DNA of 64,000 bases from Pseudozyma flocculosa PF-1 (lineage: Eukaryota > Basidiomycota > Ustilaginomycetes > Ustilaginales > Ustilaginaceae): the NCBI RefSeq assembly GCF_000417875.1, contig NW_006920880.1, positions 378,260 through 442,259 on the forward strand, in the 5' to 3' direction. Within the stretch, counting starts at the first letter, position 1; every line of letters begins with the position of its first letter. The position numbers and the translations under genes were made by a program. A model generated the notes under the pieces. It searched no databases. It was not told the DNA's origin and saw only the letters and a program-made list of their open reading frames with translations. Of the stretch, positions 36,292 to 48,578 are shown one piece after another.

Positions 36292-37937
36292 GATTGAGAT
36301 GGGATACGAAGGGGTGTTAGAAGAGGCGGTTGAGTTAAGTGCAAAATGGAAGATGGAAGATGATGGCGGGTTGCAGAGATAGCGCTGATGAGAGAGAGGA
36401 TCGACGCTTCTTATAGCTCTTGCTCGTTGGATCTCGGATGGAGAGAGACGTCGCAAGATCTCAGCTTGGCTCGCCTCCAACATCCACCGTACCGTACCAT
36501 CGAGCCCCAAGGGGCAAGCGACGGTTGCTGCGCCGCTGCGGCATGATGCCTCTGCCTTGGCCTTGGCCTTGCCTGCCGCCGGACGCCGGCCGGCCATCAC
36601 AAAGGCAGATGGGCAGACAGGTGCACCCCACATGCCAGAGAGGCGGCCTGCCTCAACGTCCGGACGTCCCCTGAGCTGCTTGCCCTTGCCTAGCCTGCCC
36701 CGTTGACAAGAAGCAAAGACGGCCTTAGCGCTTCGCAATTGCGTCATAGCCTTTCCCTCCACCTTGCTGCATGTGTATGTACGGCCAGGCAGCTTCCACA
36801 GGCAACCGATCCAACCCCGAAAACCGCAACAAGAAATAAAGCAAGCAAGGTGGACGCGCGCATCGCTTCGCTGCCCAACCCGGCGGTAAGGTTACGTGGC
36901 GGTGCCCTATGGTCGGACGGATGGATGTGGCCTGCCCAATGCCAGACAGCTTGGAAGGACCTCGAGGTGATGTCAAGCCGTCGTCGCACTGTACAGTACC
37001 GTACCGTACCACGGCGCAAGCGACAGGAGATCAGACAGAGCTCTATTTCCAGATGTCACCTCGACAGCTCCTGCCCGTCGCATCGCACAGCCCCCGGTGC
37101 CCCACGGCCCCGGCTCGATGAGGCTGCCTCCCTCGAGCATGTGCATGCATCCTTGCTTGTCCTGGTCGCCCTGTGGCATCTCTGACCGGTTCCGACCAAC
37201 CAGGCCAGCCAGGCTGTAGGCAAGCCAGCGCAACACAGGGTCCGGCGCGTAACGTTAGACGTCATCCCTGCCCCGCGCTCGCTGCCATCGAGTGAGCTTC
37301 AGGCTGTCACAGCCTTTTGAAGGATTTCACCGCTTCCCGAAAATCAATAATGTTCTGGCAGGTCTTGGTTCGAGATGTCTGCTTTGCCACGGGTATCCTG
37401 CAGATTGAGATTTTGAGAACAACGGTGCTGGAGTCCCTGGCCAGTCGGCAGGGCCTAGCCAGCGGCGAAAGTCTATTTTTGAAGGGCTTTTTTTTTTCCT
37501 TCCCCCAGCTCCAGGCTCGAGAGCATCCATCCCCAAAAACAGCTTTTGAAGTTCCAGTCGCGGCAACGATAAAAGTGGACGGATGTCGTCCGAAACGCGG
37601 CAAAAAAAACTCGAGATGCCGTGCAGATCTCGACAATTTGCAAAGAGGCGGCCGCAACGACACCACTTGACCCGACAAGGCAAGGCATTTGACAGATTGC
37701 CGGTCGGAGCACTGCAGACCCACGGCACGACATAGTGACGACGCATGGTATTGATCGAACGGGCGGAGGAAACGACTGTGGAGACGAAGGCGACAGGGAC
37801 ATCGCCCGTGACTTGGAGCAGACGATCGGACAAACGAGCGACAAGAGGGTGCATGGTGGATTGGGATTGGGCGCGGGACAGGAAGCGCCACCTGCGCTGC
37901 GAGTCTGGCAGGGCGACGGCAGGGCGGCGACTCTGCG
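36292..37937. other. Gene-free 1.6-kb spacer
   Basis: No supported gene. The long spacer lies between the 5' end of the 67-residue gene and the 3' end of the type I membrane protein gene. It has CCGTACC repeats at about 36486-36500 and 36995-37012 and a poly-T stretch near 37489-37499. Its composition is visibly less GC-rich than nearby coding sequence. Confidence 0.6.
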
Positions 37938-39941
37938 CTACGGGCGCTGCTCGGCCTGGTCGTCGTGGGCTCCCCTCGCGACATCAACAGTGTCCGACGA
38001 GGAGCCGTCGTCTTCGCCCTGCTCGCCATGCTCCGACCCACGGGCAGGCTGACCGGTCAACGACGACAGAGACGAGAGGCTGACCGGCTCGGTGCCCACG
38101 GGGACCGCATTGACGCGGGTGGCCACCAGCACCTCGCAGGGCGCGTACAGCGACTCGCTCATGCTCAGGGTGCGGCTCGAGTGGGCCGTGTCCGACGTTC
38201 CGCGGCGACCGGGCGACGCCAGCGAGGCGTGGACGCTGAGGTGGCGACTCGATGCGGCAGTCTGAGACGCTTCTTCTGCTATCGTCCCATCCTCGGTTCT
38301 CGTCGAGTCTCGACAGCCACTCCGGTCGCCGCTGAAGCTCGAGACTGTCGGCGCAGCACTGACGGGGCCAGTGTCGTCCCTGCTGTGTGCACAAGTAGGC
38401 TGGCCGGGATGCCACGTCACCTGGATCGTCGCCGCCGAGGCACGGTGCTCGGGAGCCGTAACCCCCAGCGCGGACGGGATATCCAACGGTAGCGCCTCTG
38501 AAGACCGGAACTGAGGCGGCACATGGTCAAAGGTCGACGACGGAAGCGCCGAGTCCCGGTTGCTGTGGTTGGCGTCTTTGATGCCGCCGTCGTTTAGGCG
38601 TAGTACCGTCGAGTGAAAGCCCGGCCTTTCGACCATCGACGGCTCAGACAGCCGTTGAGCTGGTCGATTCGCGAGGCCCGCATTGCGGCTCTTGTGCTGC
38701 ACGGTAGCGGACCGCTGGAGCGCCAGGGGTGGCACCGGCTTCCTCTTGATGCTAAAGGTGCTGGCGTTGGAGGCCGAGCGCGACAGATTGCCACCGTCGG
38801 CCGTCTCGGGAGAGGGGCTGTCGGCGCTGAAGTTCGAAGACGCCAGGAACTCGACCGTCGTCGTAGCCTCGGTCTGCTGGTCAACCTTGTGCGAGAGGCC
38901 AAAGGCTTGCTGAGAGTCGCGGGGGCGGTCGTGCTCGCCTGCGGTGGTGAACGAGTCGAGTGACGATGCACGCGTCTGCGGGGCCGAGTGCTTGAGCTCT
39001 GTGTCGCCAGCGAATGGATTCCGAGGCGCGGCGGGCCGCGCTGCTGCGCCCATCATCGTCTGGCGTCGCCTGCGTCGCTGGATGAAGCGCAGGACGAGCA
39101 GGACGCCCACGAGGAAGAGGACGGGCACGACGACCGCAGCGGCAATGGTTCCGGAGGACGTGCCTCCACCGTCTCCACCGTTAGCCGCGTCGACATTGTG
39201 CGAGGAGGGATCAGAGGTGGCGTTCCGGTTGATGGGAGGCTTGGGTTGGCCGCTCGGGGCCGAGCTGGCTGAGGGTGAGCTGCCAGAGGCAAGGGGAAGA
39301 CAACTCGTCGACGTACCCGGATCGACCTTGAAGGGGTCAGAGACGGCATGTATGGGGTCATCGCCGTCCTGGGCCGGCGCGTCGAGGCTGATCTGGTAGC
39401 TGCCCGCGGGTAGAGAGACTTGCTGCCAGAGAAAGCTTCCATCCGACAAGACGACGCCTTCCGGAGGCGAGATGGTGTTGTTGATGTCGCGGCGTGAAAC
39501 CGGCACGCCGCCGACCTGGCTTGGCCTGCGCTTCTCGAGGCGGTGGATGGAACGCTTGGACAGCGCGGACGCCGACGAGACGCGCAGAGAGACGCGGTGG
39601 CCGTCGTTGGGCGCCGTGTACTGCCAGCTGATTCTGAGGGGCTCGCACGACTTTGCTCCGTCGATGTGTCCCAGCTCGACGTCGGCCGGCGACGCGGGCG
39701 AGGGAGGCTGTGCGGGGTCGCTGTCCTGCAGCGAGGGGTCTTCGGCGATGATGTGCGTCGTAGGCCCATTCGAGGGAGAACTGGGTGGATCGAGGCCGTC
39801 GGTATCGTCGTTGTCATCTCCCTCGCCGGGCGCGCCGCCACTGGCCGGGACGGGAGGCTGCTGAGCCCGCGCCCCTGGTACCAGCAGGGTCGCGAGCAGG
39901 GCCGCAGCGGCTGTTTTGGCAGAGCCGGCCAGCATCGCCAT
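37938..39941 (-). CDS. Type I membrane protein with Ser/Pro-rich ectodomain, function unknown
   Basis: Intronless, 667 residues from the ATG at 39941; the ATG at 39935 is an alternative. A signal peptide of about 26 residues ends near GARAQQ. The ectodomain (to about 264) is acidic and Pro/Ser-rich, with one folded-looking part from about 85 to 210: CEPLRISWQY, VSLPAGSYQISLDA and SDPFKV, which suggests a beta-sandwich like fungal wall-linked proteins. A single transmembrane helix at about 265-287 (AAAVVVPVLFLVGVLLVL) is followed by basic RRRRR, giving an outside-in orientation. The cytosolic part of about 380 residues is Ser/Thr-rich with repeated SLSSL-type segments, which could be phosphorylated. 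The architecture resembles wall-stress sensors or plasma-membrane mucins, but no defining domain is visible. Confidence 0.8.
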   Translation of the reverse strand: MAMLAGSAKTAAAALLATLLVPGARAQQPPVPASGGAPGEGDDNDDTDGLDPPSSPSNGPTTHIIAEDPSLQDSDPAQPPSPASPADVELGHIDGAKSCEPLRISWQYTAPNDGHRVSLRVSSASALSKRSIHRLEKRRPSQVGGVPVSRRDINNTISPPEGVVLSDGSFLWQQVSLPAGSYQISLDAPAQDGDDPIHAVSDPFKVDPGTSTSCLPLASGSSPSASSAPSGQPKPPINRNATSDPSSHNVDAANGGDGGGTSSGTIAAAVVVPVLFLVGVLLVLRFIQRRRRRQTMMGAAARPAAPRNPFAGDTELKHSAPQTRASSLDSFTTAGEHDRPRDSQQAFGLSHKVDQQTEATTTVEFLASSNFSADSPSPETADGGNLSRSASNASTFSIKRKPVPPLALQRSATVQHKSRNAGLANRPAQRLSEPSMVERPGFHSTVLRLNDGGIKDANHSNRDSALPSSTFDHVPPQFRSSEALPLDIPSALGVTAPEHRASAATIQVTWHPGQPTCAHSRDDTGPVSAAPTVSSFSGDRSGCRDSTRTEDGTIAEEASQTAASSRHLSVHASLASPGRRGTSDTAHSSRTLSMSESLYAPCEVLVATRVNAVPVGTEPVSLSSLSSLTGQPARGSEHGEQGEDDGSSSDTVDVARGAHDDQAEQRP

Positions 39942-42452
39942 GGACGAGCAGAGGCTTTGGACGAGGCCCTCGGGGGGTTGGGTCTGGTGGCGTTGTGGTG
40001 GTCTGGATGATCTTGAAGAGGTGGTGGACTTGATTCGAGGGCCGACTTGGAGAGAACCCCTGGCAAAGGAGCATAGCATCGATGGTCTTGCTGGCTTGGG
40101 GGCTGGGGGCTGAGGGCTGGGCGCTTGGGGGCTTGGGCCTCATCTTGTCCCGGTCCGTGGCGGCGAGCCAACGCCAGAGTGGGTTGGTCCAGGGTTGCAC
40201 AGCCCTCGGGGCTCTCCGCGCAACCGGAGGTGGGTCCTCTTTGCCGGACAATACGTACGCGTAGTTACCGAGAAAACGGCCAGCAGGGCCACCAGGCGGC
40301 GCTACGCTCTCTTTAGCGGTAGTGCGATGGTGCGATAATGCTGGTAGCACACGAGACGACGCCCACGACCGGGGGGTGGGGGGCTGACCACGCCTCACAC
40401 CGACGCGGGCGTAGCTTGCCCGTGCATTGGCTCTAGGTGGTAGTAGCGTCGAATGGATCTACAACGGACCTGCTCTGCTGGTGGGCGGCCGGTGGCCTCG
40501 ATGTCCCGTACGTACGCCTGAAAGAGACGGCAGAGGCAAGCCGGCGTGGTCGGTGGGCGACGAAGCCGTAGCGGACTAGTGTCGAAGGTAGGTCGGGAGT
40601 GCCCTTTGGCGCCGCCAGCCCGAGTCGCCTGGCCTGGGCCTCTTTGGTGGCGGGTGGCAGCAGCGATCCCGAGCGGCACCTCGAATGCCAACATGTCTAC
40701 ATACATACATATGCCGCGAGAGGCCAGAGCGAGCGGGCGTGGCCGGCCGGCCCCTTTTTCGAGCTCGCTCGCTGTCGGAAAGCTGCCGCAGCGGTCTGCT
40801 GTGGCACTTGGGCGACTCTCTAGCTGCTGCTAACCATCACGCCGGCCGTCGAGATGGCGCTCAGCCTGTCTGCGTGGCTGGGTGCTCTGGTAGGCAAGGT
40901 GGTGGTGCTCCTGGTTGCCCGCACCGCGATCAGCTTTTGGGCAACAGCAGCAACCACCTTGCTTGCTTGGTCTGGACGTCTCGATGGCCTGTTGAAGCCG
41001 AAAAGGGGCGGGGCGGGGCGGGCAAAGAGGCAGGCTAGGCTGGCAAGAGGTCGGCCCCGGTGGCCGCCCAGGCAGGAGGGTGCTGCGCTCTGCGCTCTGT
41101 CTCTGGCTGAGAAAAGGGTGACTACAGAGTCTAAGAGAACTAGGGTCAAACAGAGCTCGACTCTGCCTGGTGTGCCTGCCCGAAGGCCTGGCGTAGCGTC
41201 GGCTAAAGTCAGACGGAGAGAGCGCGCGCGAGGGTCAACCAGCGAGGGCGACAAGGCGGCTGGCTGGCCCGCTGGCTGGGCTGTGCTGGTGGTGACTGGC
41301 CGCCGCCTGTCTGGCCGGCTGGCCTGCTTCTGGCTGGGCGTCGGGTGTGGCCCGCGTGCTTTGCTTGCTTGCGCCCTGCCCTGCCTGGCCTGGCCTGGCT
41401 GGCTTGCTTGTCCCTTGCCTTGCTTGCTCGCCTGGCCTGCTGGATTTTCGAGGGCATGGCCGCGCCGCCTTGCTCTTGCCCCTGCCCGCCTGCCTCTTTC
41501 TCCTTGCCGGCCGGCCGCAGCGCGCGCGGCAGAGAGGCCAGAGGGTGCAAGCAAGCAAAAGCAGGCGGCCAGGCAGCAAGCAGCGTGCGGCAAGCAGCAA
41601 GCAGCAGGCAGCAGGCAGCAGGCAGCAGCAGGCAGCAGCAGGCAGCAGCAGCCAGCAGGCCGACAAGCAAGCCACCTGGACCTGGCGGGCCTGGGTCTGG
41701 GCCCGCCTAGCCTAGCCTAGCCTGCCTGAGCCTGCCTGAGCCTGCCTGGGCCTGAGCCCTGGGCCTGCTGCCGACGTGCGGGTGCGGGCGGCGTGCGTGC
41801 GTGTCGGTGTGTGTGACTTTGCACCACCACCATCTCTTCGGCCTGGCCTTGCTTGCCTGCTTGCTTCTCGTCTACAGTGGCCCCCCCCTTCCGCCAACGC
41901 CACGCTATCCCCTCCCCTTTCACCATCTCCTCGCCCAACCTACCCTTGCCAATCCTTCTCCGGCTCCTCTGGCTGTGTCGTCCTTACGCCCCCCTTTGCC
42001 CGTGCTTCTGTCTGTCGAGCTTCCACCCGGTCCCACAGCAACGCACAGCACCACCCTCGCTCTATTTCAGTCTCAGTGTCTCTTTCAATCCCCGTCTCCA
42101 ACAAGGCTGCCACTTATCGCCGCCATCGTCGCTGCTGCTGCTGCCGCCGCCGCCATCACCCCCCTGTCTTGGCCATTGGTGAACGCCAGGCCGACCCTCG
42201 TAGACCCACCAATCTACCCTCGGACATAAGCACCCGGTCGCGACAGAGGCTGGCCATCGTTGCACCGGCTCGTAAAGCATTCTTCGGCCCGTTCGATCAC
42301 CTTCAACCTCGCTACTTCGTCTCTGCCGTCCGAGACGGCCCCCCCTGCCATCCTGAGCCGGGCTAGTGCCGTGCCTGCCGTCCTCTCAACACACACACGC
42401 ACACGCCGAGTCGACGTCGTCCGGCCACGCTCGCCACGAAGCGTAGCACACC
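39942..42452. other. Gene-free 2.5-kb spacer upstream of the histidine kinase
   Basis: No supported gene. The largest spacer in the window. It contains G-rich GGGCTTGG-type repeats (about 40095-40140), a CATACATACATATG patch (about 40695-40713), CCTGG/CTTGC-rich sequence (41350-41450), a GCAGCAGGCA repeat array (41578-41665), a CCTAG/CCTGAG run (41700-41760) and then a pyrimidine-rich leader up to the ATG at 42453. Open frames here are made by these repeats. Confidence 0.6.
41578..41665. repeat. GCAGCA/GCAGGCA imperfect repeat array
   Basis: Imperfect tandem units of GCAGCAAGCA and GCAGCAGGCA, read directly. It lies in the noncoding spacer upstream of the histidine kinase gene. Confidence 0.75.
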
Positions 42453-45051
42453 ATGGCGGCAATGTTCGCAGCGCCGACACACGAGGCGCACGCCTCTTCG
42501 GCCTCAATGTCCCGCAGCACCTCGTTCCCCCTGCCTCGCGCCGAAAACATGCCTCAGGACTTCATCGACCACCTCGCCCTCGTCACACAGGCCCTCGTCA
42601 ACTGCAGACCGCCCCCCTCTGTCCTCCAGCACATGGGCCATGACCTGGAGCACTCGTTCTTCTCGACCCAGCGCTTTGGCGCACCAGCCGCAGAGTCGGC
42701 AGACATTGCCCAGAAGCTGTCCGCGGCACAGCTGTCGGATCCGACACAGAACGGGGACGGAGGCATGCTTTCACTCCCGCTCCCACCATACAGCTTCGGA
42801 AAAGGCGACGCGCGGACACAGGCCATTGAGGCCAACCTCGGCCGGCTAATAGAACGCCTTTGGAGGGCCGAGAACCAGCTCGAGGCGTTTGCCTCGTCGG
42901 CGGCCCCGCACCACGCCACGACGGCCGCCTCTGTCCACAGCGAGGCCAACGGCAGCGCAGCCCGGACGCCCGGAGCCGACACCGCCACGTCGTCCGACTC
43001 CAAGGTGCCGGGCGACGACCTGGTCAAGGCGCACACGCCCCAGTCTCGCTCCTTCCCCTACCCGATCTCGCATGCGCAGCCGCAGAGCTCCACCTACCCG
43101 CTCAGCTACCCGCTCGGGATGGGCACCGACGGGCCCGTGCTGCTCTCGTCGGCCGGTCGCGGTGCGGCGCCAGAAGACCCCATCGGCGCGTTCGAGAGGT
43201 ATAACGACGAGAGCGGCCTGAGCGCTCAGGAGGAGCTGCGCCTGCTCAAGGCCCAGGTGCAGGACATTGCTCGCGTGTGCAAGGCCGTCGCGTTTGGCGA
43301 CTTGACGCAGCACATCACGGTGCCCGTCCAGGGCCACGTTATGGTCGAGCTCAAGGACATCATCAACCAGATGGTGGACCGCCTGTCGAACTTTGCGGCC
43401 GAGGTGACGCGAGTGTCGCTCGAGGTGGGCACCCAGGGCAAGCTGGGCGGCCAGGCCGAAGTCGAGGGCGTCGAGGGCACGTGGAAGGAGCTCAAGGACG
43501 TCGTCAACCGCCTCGCAGCCAACCTCACCAACCAGGTGCGGGGTGTGGCGCTCGTCACCAAGGCCGTGGCGCGCGGAGACCTGTCCAAGAAGATCGAGGT
43601 CGAGGCCGACGGCGAGATCCTCGAGCTCAAGGTGACGCTCAACGTCATGGTCGACCAGCTACGCCACTTTGCCAATGAGGTCACCCGCGTCTCGCGTGAA
43701 GTCGGCAGCCGCGGCCAGCTCGGCGGACAGGCCAATGTGCCCGGCGTCCAGGGCGTCTGGAAGGAGCTCACCATCAACGTCAACCGCATGTGCTCGAACC
43801 TGACCGAGCAGGTGCGCTCGATCGGCATGGTGACGACGGCCGTGGCCAAGGGCGACCTCACCAAGACGATCGATATCGACGCCGAGGGCGAGATGGCCCA
43901 GCTCAAGGATACGGTCAACAGCATGGTGGGCCAGCTGCGGATCTTTGCTAGCGAGGTGGTGCGCATGTCGATGGAGGTGGGCACCTACGGCAAGCTGGGC
44001 GGCCAGGCGCACGTGCCCAACGTCGAGGGCACCTGGAAGGATCTCACCGAGAACGTCAACAAGATGGCCGACAACCTGACGTCGCAGGTCCGCGAGATTG
44101 CTCGGGTCACCAAGTGCGTCGCCGAGGGCGTGCTGACCGAGTTCATCACCGTCGACGTCAAGGGAGAGATCCTCGACCTGAAGCTCACCGTCAACAACAT
44201 GGTGCGGCAGCTCAAGACGCTCAGCGACGAGATCATCCGTGTCTCGGTCGAGGTCGGAACCGAGGGGCGGCTTGGCGGACAGGCCAACGTCAACGACGTC
44301 AAGGGCCAGTGGCAGGTCCTCACCGAGCGCGTCAACATGATGGCCAGCAACCTGACGACGCAGGTGCGATCGATCGCAACCGTCACCACGGCCGTCGCGC
44401 GCGGCGACCTCAGCAAGACGATCAACGTTGAGGTGCGAGGCGAGTTCCTCGACCTGAAGGTGAGTCTCTCCGCGCGGGTCCGGTGGCTTCGTAGCCGGTC
44501 GAACCGGGTGTACGGCAGCTGACTTTGCGATCCTGCTCCTTCGCCTGCTTGCCCGCTCCGCCTCCGCAGCTCACCGTCAACAACATGGTGGAGTCGTTGC
44601 GCACCTTTTCGACCGAGGTGACCCGTGTGGCCAAGGAGGTAGGAACGGAGGGCAAGCTCGGAGGCCGTGCCACGGTCCTCGGCGTCGGCGGAACGTGGAA
44701 GGTGAGTCTCCCAATGCCCGCTGCGAGCACACCGTGCCAAGCTCTGCCCGTACTTTGGGCCGCATCCGACCGCTGACATCCCGCTCCACCTTGCGCCGGC
44801 CCCATTCACCTCGACTCGTCCCGTCCCACGTGCCGCCCGAGCAGGACCTGACCGACTCGGTCAACACCATGGCCGCCAACCTGACGCTCCAGGTCCGCGC
44901 CATCGCCCACGCCACAACGGCCGTCGCACGCGGCGACCTGACGCAGAAGGTGACGATCTCGGTCTCTGGAGAGATCTTGGACCTGGTCAACACGATCAAC
45001 AACATGATCGACCAGCTGTCCTTCTTTGCCTCGGAGGTGACGCGCGTCGCG

Positions 45052-45082
<31 letters not shown>

Positions 45083-47098
45083 TCCAGGCGCAGAAGAAGG
45101 ACATCGAGGGCAAGTGGGGCGAGATCACCGACAACGTCAACATCATGGCCAACAACCTCACGTCGCAGGTGCGCGCCTTTGCGCAGATCACGGCGGCCGC
45201 AACCGACGGCGACTTTACCCGCTTCGTGACGGTCGAGGCGAGCGGAGAGATGGACTCGCTCAAGACCAAGATCAACCAGATGGTCTACAGCCTGCGCGAC
45301 AGCATCCAGAAGAACACGGCGGCGAGGGAGGCGGCCGAGCTGGCCAACCGCTCCAAGTCCGAGTTCCTCGCCAACATGTCGCACGAGATCCGCACGCCGA
45401 TGAACGGCATCATCGGCATGACGGCGCTGACGCTCGAGACGGAGCTGTCGCGCAGCCAGCGCGAGAACCTCGTGACGGTCTCGACGCTCGCCGGCAACCT
45501 GCTCGCCATCATCGACGACATCCTCGACATTTCCAAGATCGAGGCCGGCCGGATGAACGTCGAGGAGATCCCCTTTTCGCTGCGTGGCATCGTCTTCAGC
45601 GTGCTCAAGACGCTCTCGGTGCGCGCCACCCAGAAGAAGCTCAACCTCATGTACGAGGTGGCGCCCGACTGCCCCGATCCGCTCATCGGCGACGCGCTCC
45701 GCCTCAAGCAGATCATCACCAACCTGATTGGCAATGCGGTCAAGTTCACCGAGGCGGGCGGCCGCGTGTCGCTCAAGTGCAAGTTCACCAAGCTCGTCAC
45801 GCCGGGCCAGGCCATGCTCGAGTTCTGCGCGTCCGACTCGGGCATCGGCATCAAGCAGGACAAGCTCGACGTCATCTTCGACACCTTCTGCCAGGCCGAC
45901 GGGTCGACGACGCGCAAGTACGGCGGCACCGGCCTCGGCCTGTCGATCTCGCGCCGGCTCGTCAACCTGATGGGCGGCGACCTGTGGGTGCGCAGCAACT
46001 ACGGCAAGGGCTCCGACTTTTTCTTTACCATGGTCGTCAAGCTCGACGACATCAGCGTAGACCAGGTCAAGGAAAAGATCCGCCCCTACGCCGGCCGCAA
46101 CATCTTCTACCTCGACACGCTTCATGACGACACGGGCGTCCAGCAGATGCTCGAGGAGCTTGGTCTGAAGCCCTTCACCGTCCACAGCGTCGAGGAGGCG
46201 TCGCAGCGGAAGCGCGGGATGCCGCGCATCGACGCCATCATCGCCGATTCGCTCTCGGTGGTCGAGGACCTGCGGACGCTCGAGCACCTGCGGTACATCC
46301 CGANNNNNNNNNNNNNNNNNNNNNNNNNNNNNNNNNNNNNNNNNNNNNNNNNNNNNNNNNNNNNNNNNNNNNNNNNNNNNNNNNNNNNNNNNNNNNNNNN
46401 NNNNNNNNNNNNNNNNNNNNNNNNNNNNNNNNNNNNNNNNNNNNNNNNNTCAACCTCGTATCGCCGGCGCAGCTCACGCTCAACCTCACCTACTGCCTCG
46501 ACCACGGCATCTCTTCGTACATCAACACGCCGACGACGATCGCGGACCTCTACTACGCGCTGCTGCCGTCGCTCGAGAGCTCGGCGGCGACGCCGACCGA
46601 GGGCAACAACGAGGTCACCTACGACATCCTGCTGGCCGAGGACAACATCGTCAACCAGAAGCTCGCCTGCAAGATCCTCACCAACCAGGGTCACAAGGTC
46701 GACGTCGTCGACAACGGCCACCTCGCCGTCATGGCTGTCAAGAAGCGGCAGTACGACGTGATCCTCATGGACGTCAGCAGTGAGTTGCGCTCCTCGACTC
46801 GACGTTGCGTTGCCTTGTCCAGACCCGGCTGACCTTGTCCCTCCCTCTTCGACACCCGACAGTGCCCGTCATGGGAGGAATCGAGGCGACGATTGCCATC
46901 CGCGAATTTGAAAAGTCGCTGGGCGAGGAGCGCGTGCCCATTGTCGCATTGACGGCGCACGCCATGCTGGGCGACAAGGAAAAGTGCCTCCAGGCAGGCA
47001 TGTCGGCCTACGTCAGCAAGCCCATCCGGAGAGTGGAGCTCATCTCGACGCTCCACTCGCTGCTCGCCAAAAAGGCCGGCGTCAGCGGCCGGGCCTAG
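42453..47098 (+). CDS. NIK1: Group III hybrid histidine kinase (Nik1/Os-1 type), interrupted by an assembly gap
   Basis: Four exons: 42453-44459, 44570-44701, 44845-46779, 46863-47098; introns 83-143 nt; about 1436 residues. No transmembrane segment, so cytosolic. From about residue 260 to 860 there are seven HAMP-type repeats, each with a GDLT/GDLS-like turn and a [15 protein letters not shown] linker. Then come the H box [11 protein letters not shown] (H893), the ATPase boxes [15 protein letters not shown] and GGTGLGLSI, a degenerate middle receiver-like region, and the true receiver with AEDN, ILMDVSMPVMGG (D near 1356) and a final conserved Lys in SAYVSKP. This class senses osmotic stress, feeds the Hog1 pathway and is the target pathway of phenylpyrrole and dicarboximide fungicides. 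The run of Ns changes frame by one base, so the gap length is only nominal. Confidence 0.95.
46304..46449. other. Assembly gap (146 Ns)
   Basis: A run of N inside exon 3 of the histidine kinase. The frame before it and the frame after it differ by one base unless the true gap is a multiple of three, so the N count is not exact. About 49 residues between the ATPase domain and the receiver are missing. Confidence 0.98.
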
Positions 47099-48578
47099 GC
47101 ACGCAGCGACGGCCCCGCCACGCCGCCGCGGGGGACAGACGGAGACGACGGATCTGCCCTATTTATACCTCGCCCTCTTCTCCTGTTCCGTCCATCGGGC
47201 TCCCCGGAGGTCTTCCGGTTCCATCCTCGTCGCCACCATCGGCCTAGAGCGAGCGAGCAAGTCGCCGCCACCTGCATCTATCTAGCATCGCAGCTAATCA
47301 TCTACCCACACAATCTCTGCCAGGAAGCCGTTGGTATCCGTTCGATTGCAAAGTCGTTCTCTGTCTGTCTTTCCAGTCGTTGCCGCCCGTCTTTGCCGCT
47401 CGTCGTCTAATCCGTCACTCTCCGGAGTGATCCGTCGCCGGAGAATTTGAGGTCCGAGTCGAACGATGAAGACGACGAGGCTGGATGAGGGCTAGGCGCA
47501 GCAACCGGGTCGGCCGGTCGGTCGGTCGGTCGGCCTTGGACCCTCGGATGCACGGGCCCTCTGGCTGGACAGAGTTTGTGGTGCGTGCGTGGGCGCGTGC
47601 GTCTCGGTGGGTCCAGATCCGCCCGGGTTGCAGCCGAGCGGGCTGACCCCTAACCAAGCAGCAACGCCTGCTGGCTCGGCCCTACCTCTGCTGGTCCGGC
47701 CAGGCCTGGCCTGTCTCGGCGAGCGCCCGCGCCTCGGGTCACACACCCCCCGCTTGCCTGCCTGCCTGCCTGCTTGTGTGACCGACACGCGTACGCCGTC
47801 GCCCGCCAGGTTTGCCCCTGCAGCCGACGCCGAGGGTGTTGGGCTGGGCTGGGCTAGGGTCCAAACGCCCTTGACAGGTCAAGCCTGCCAGCTTGGAGCC
47901 ATGTAGGGGGGGCTACTCGCTGCCCTGGCCGGCATCGACACAAAGCAAGCATCACATCGGCCGACCGCACCGGACTCCAGGGCTGCTTGCCTTGCAATGC
48001 GCACGGCGACGCCATCCAGAGAGAGCCTGCCTGCGAGACGTGCTTTGAGGTCGTCGTTCGAAGACGGGCTGAAGAGAAGGCAGTGCGAGCGGGCTTGCTG
48101 GGCAAACAGGGCCACAGGTCGAGGTCGAGGCGGACGAGGTGCGGATGATGGCGGGCGGCGGCCTGCGCTGGCAATGCGCCCAAACAAACCTCGCCCCTGC
48201 ATTTGGCGCATCCCCCGCCCTCTCTTTCCTCTCCTAGCCTGCGCTTCAACTCTGCCTCCGCCCCCTCGTTGTCGCCGCCGCCGCCATCGTCGTCTTCGCC
48301 GTCGTCTTCCCATACCTCGACATCGTCCTTTGTCCTTTCTCTCCCTCGAGCCGCCCGCCGTCCCCGCTCCCGAACCGTTCACGCCTTCCTCTAGCCGACC
48401 TCGCCGCCGGCACCTCGGTTTCCATCTCTGGATTCGGCTCGTACCGCACCCTACGCGCGACGCAGAGCTCGACAAGGCCACCCGAGGAGTACTCCGCCGG
48501 GACCGCAAGCGACCGCCTACAGCTCCATCCGTCGCTCGAAACCCCTACCTCCCCGTTTCGGATCGTGGGCCGCGCACC
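47099..48578. other. Spacer between histidine kinase and NDR kinase genes
   Basis: No gene supported. It has a CGGTCGGTCGGTCGG repeat at about 47510-47532, a TGCC run at about 47756-47773, and pyrimidine-rich sequence before the ATG at 48579. The frame upstream of the NDR kinase ATG is open but its composition is not protein-like. Confidence 0.55.

Noticed and set aside
37360..37380. tRNA B-box-like GGTTCGAGAT
   Set aside because: No matching A box or cloverleaf around it; no tRNA gene found in the window.
41209..41720. Overlapping open frames on both strands
   Set aside because: Produced by GCAGCA and CCTGG repeats; no conserved composition.
46300..46761. Frameshifted C-terminus of the histidine kinase as a pseudogene signature
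   Set aside because: The shift coincides with the run of Ns and a normal receiver domain resumes in another frame, so it is a gap-length artefact.
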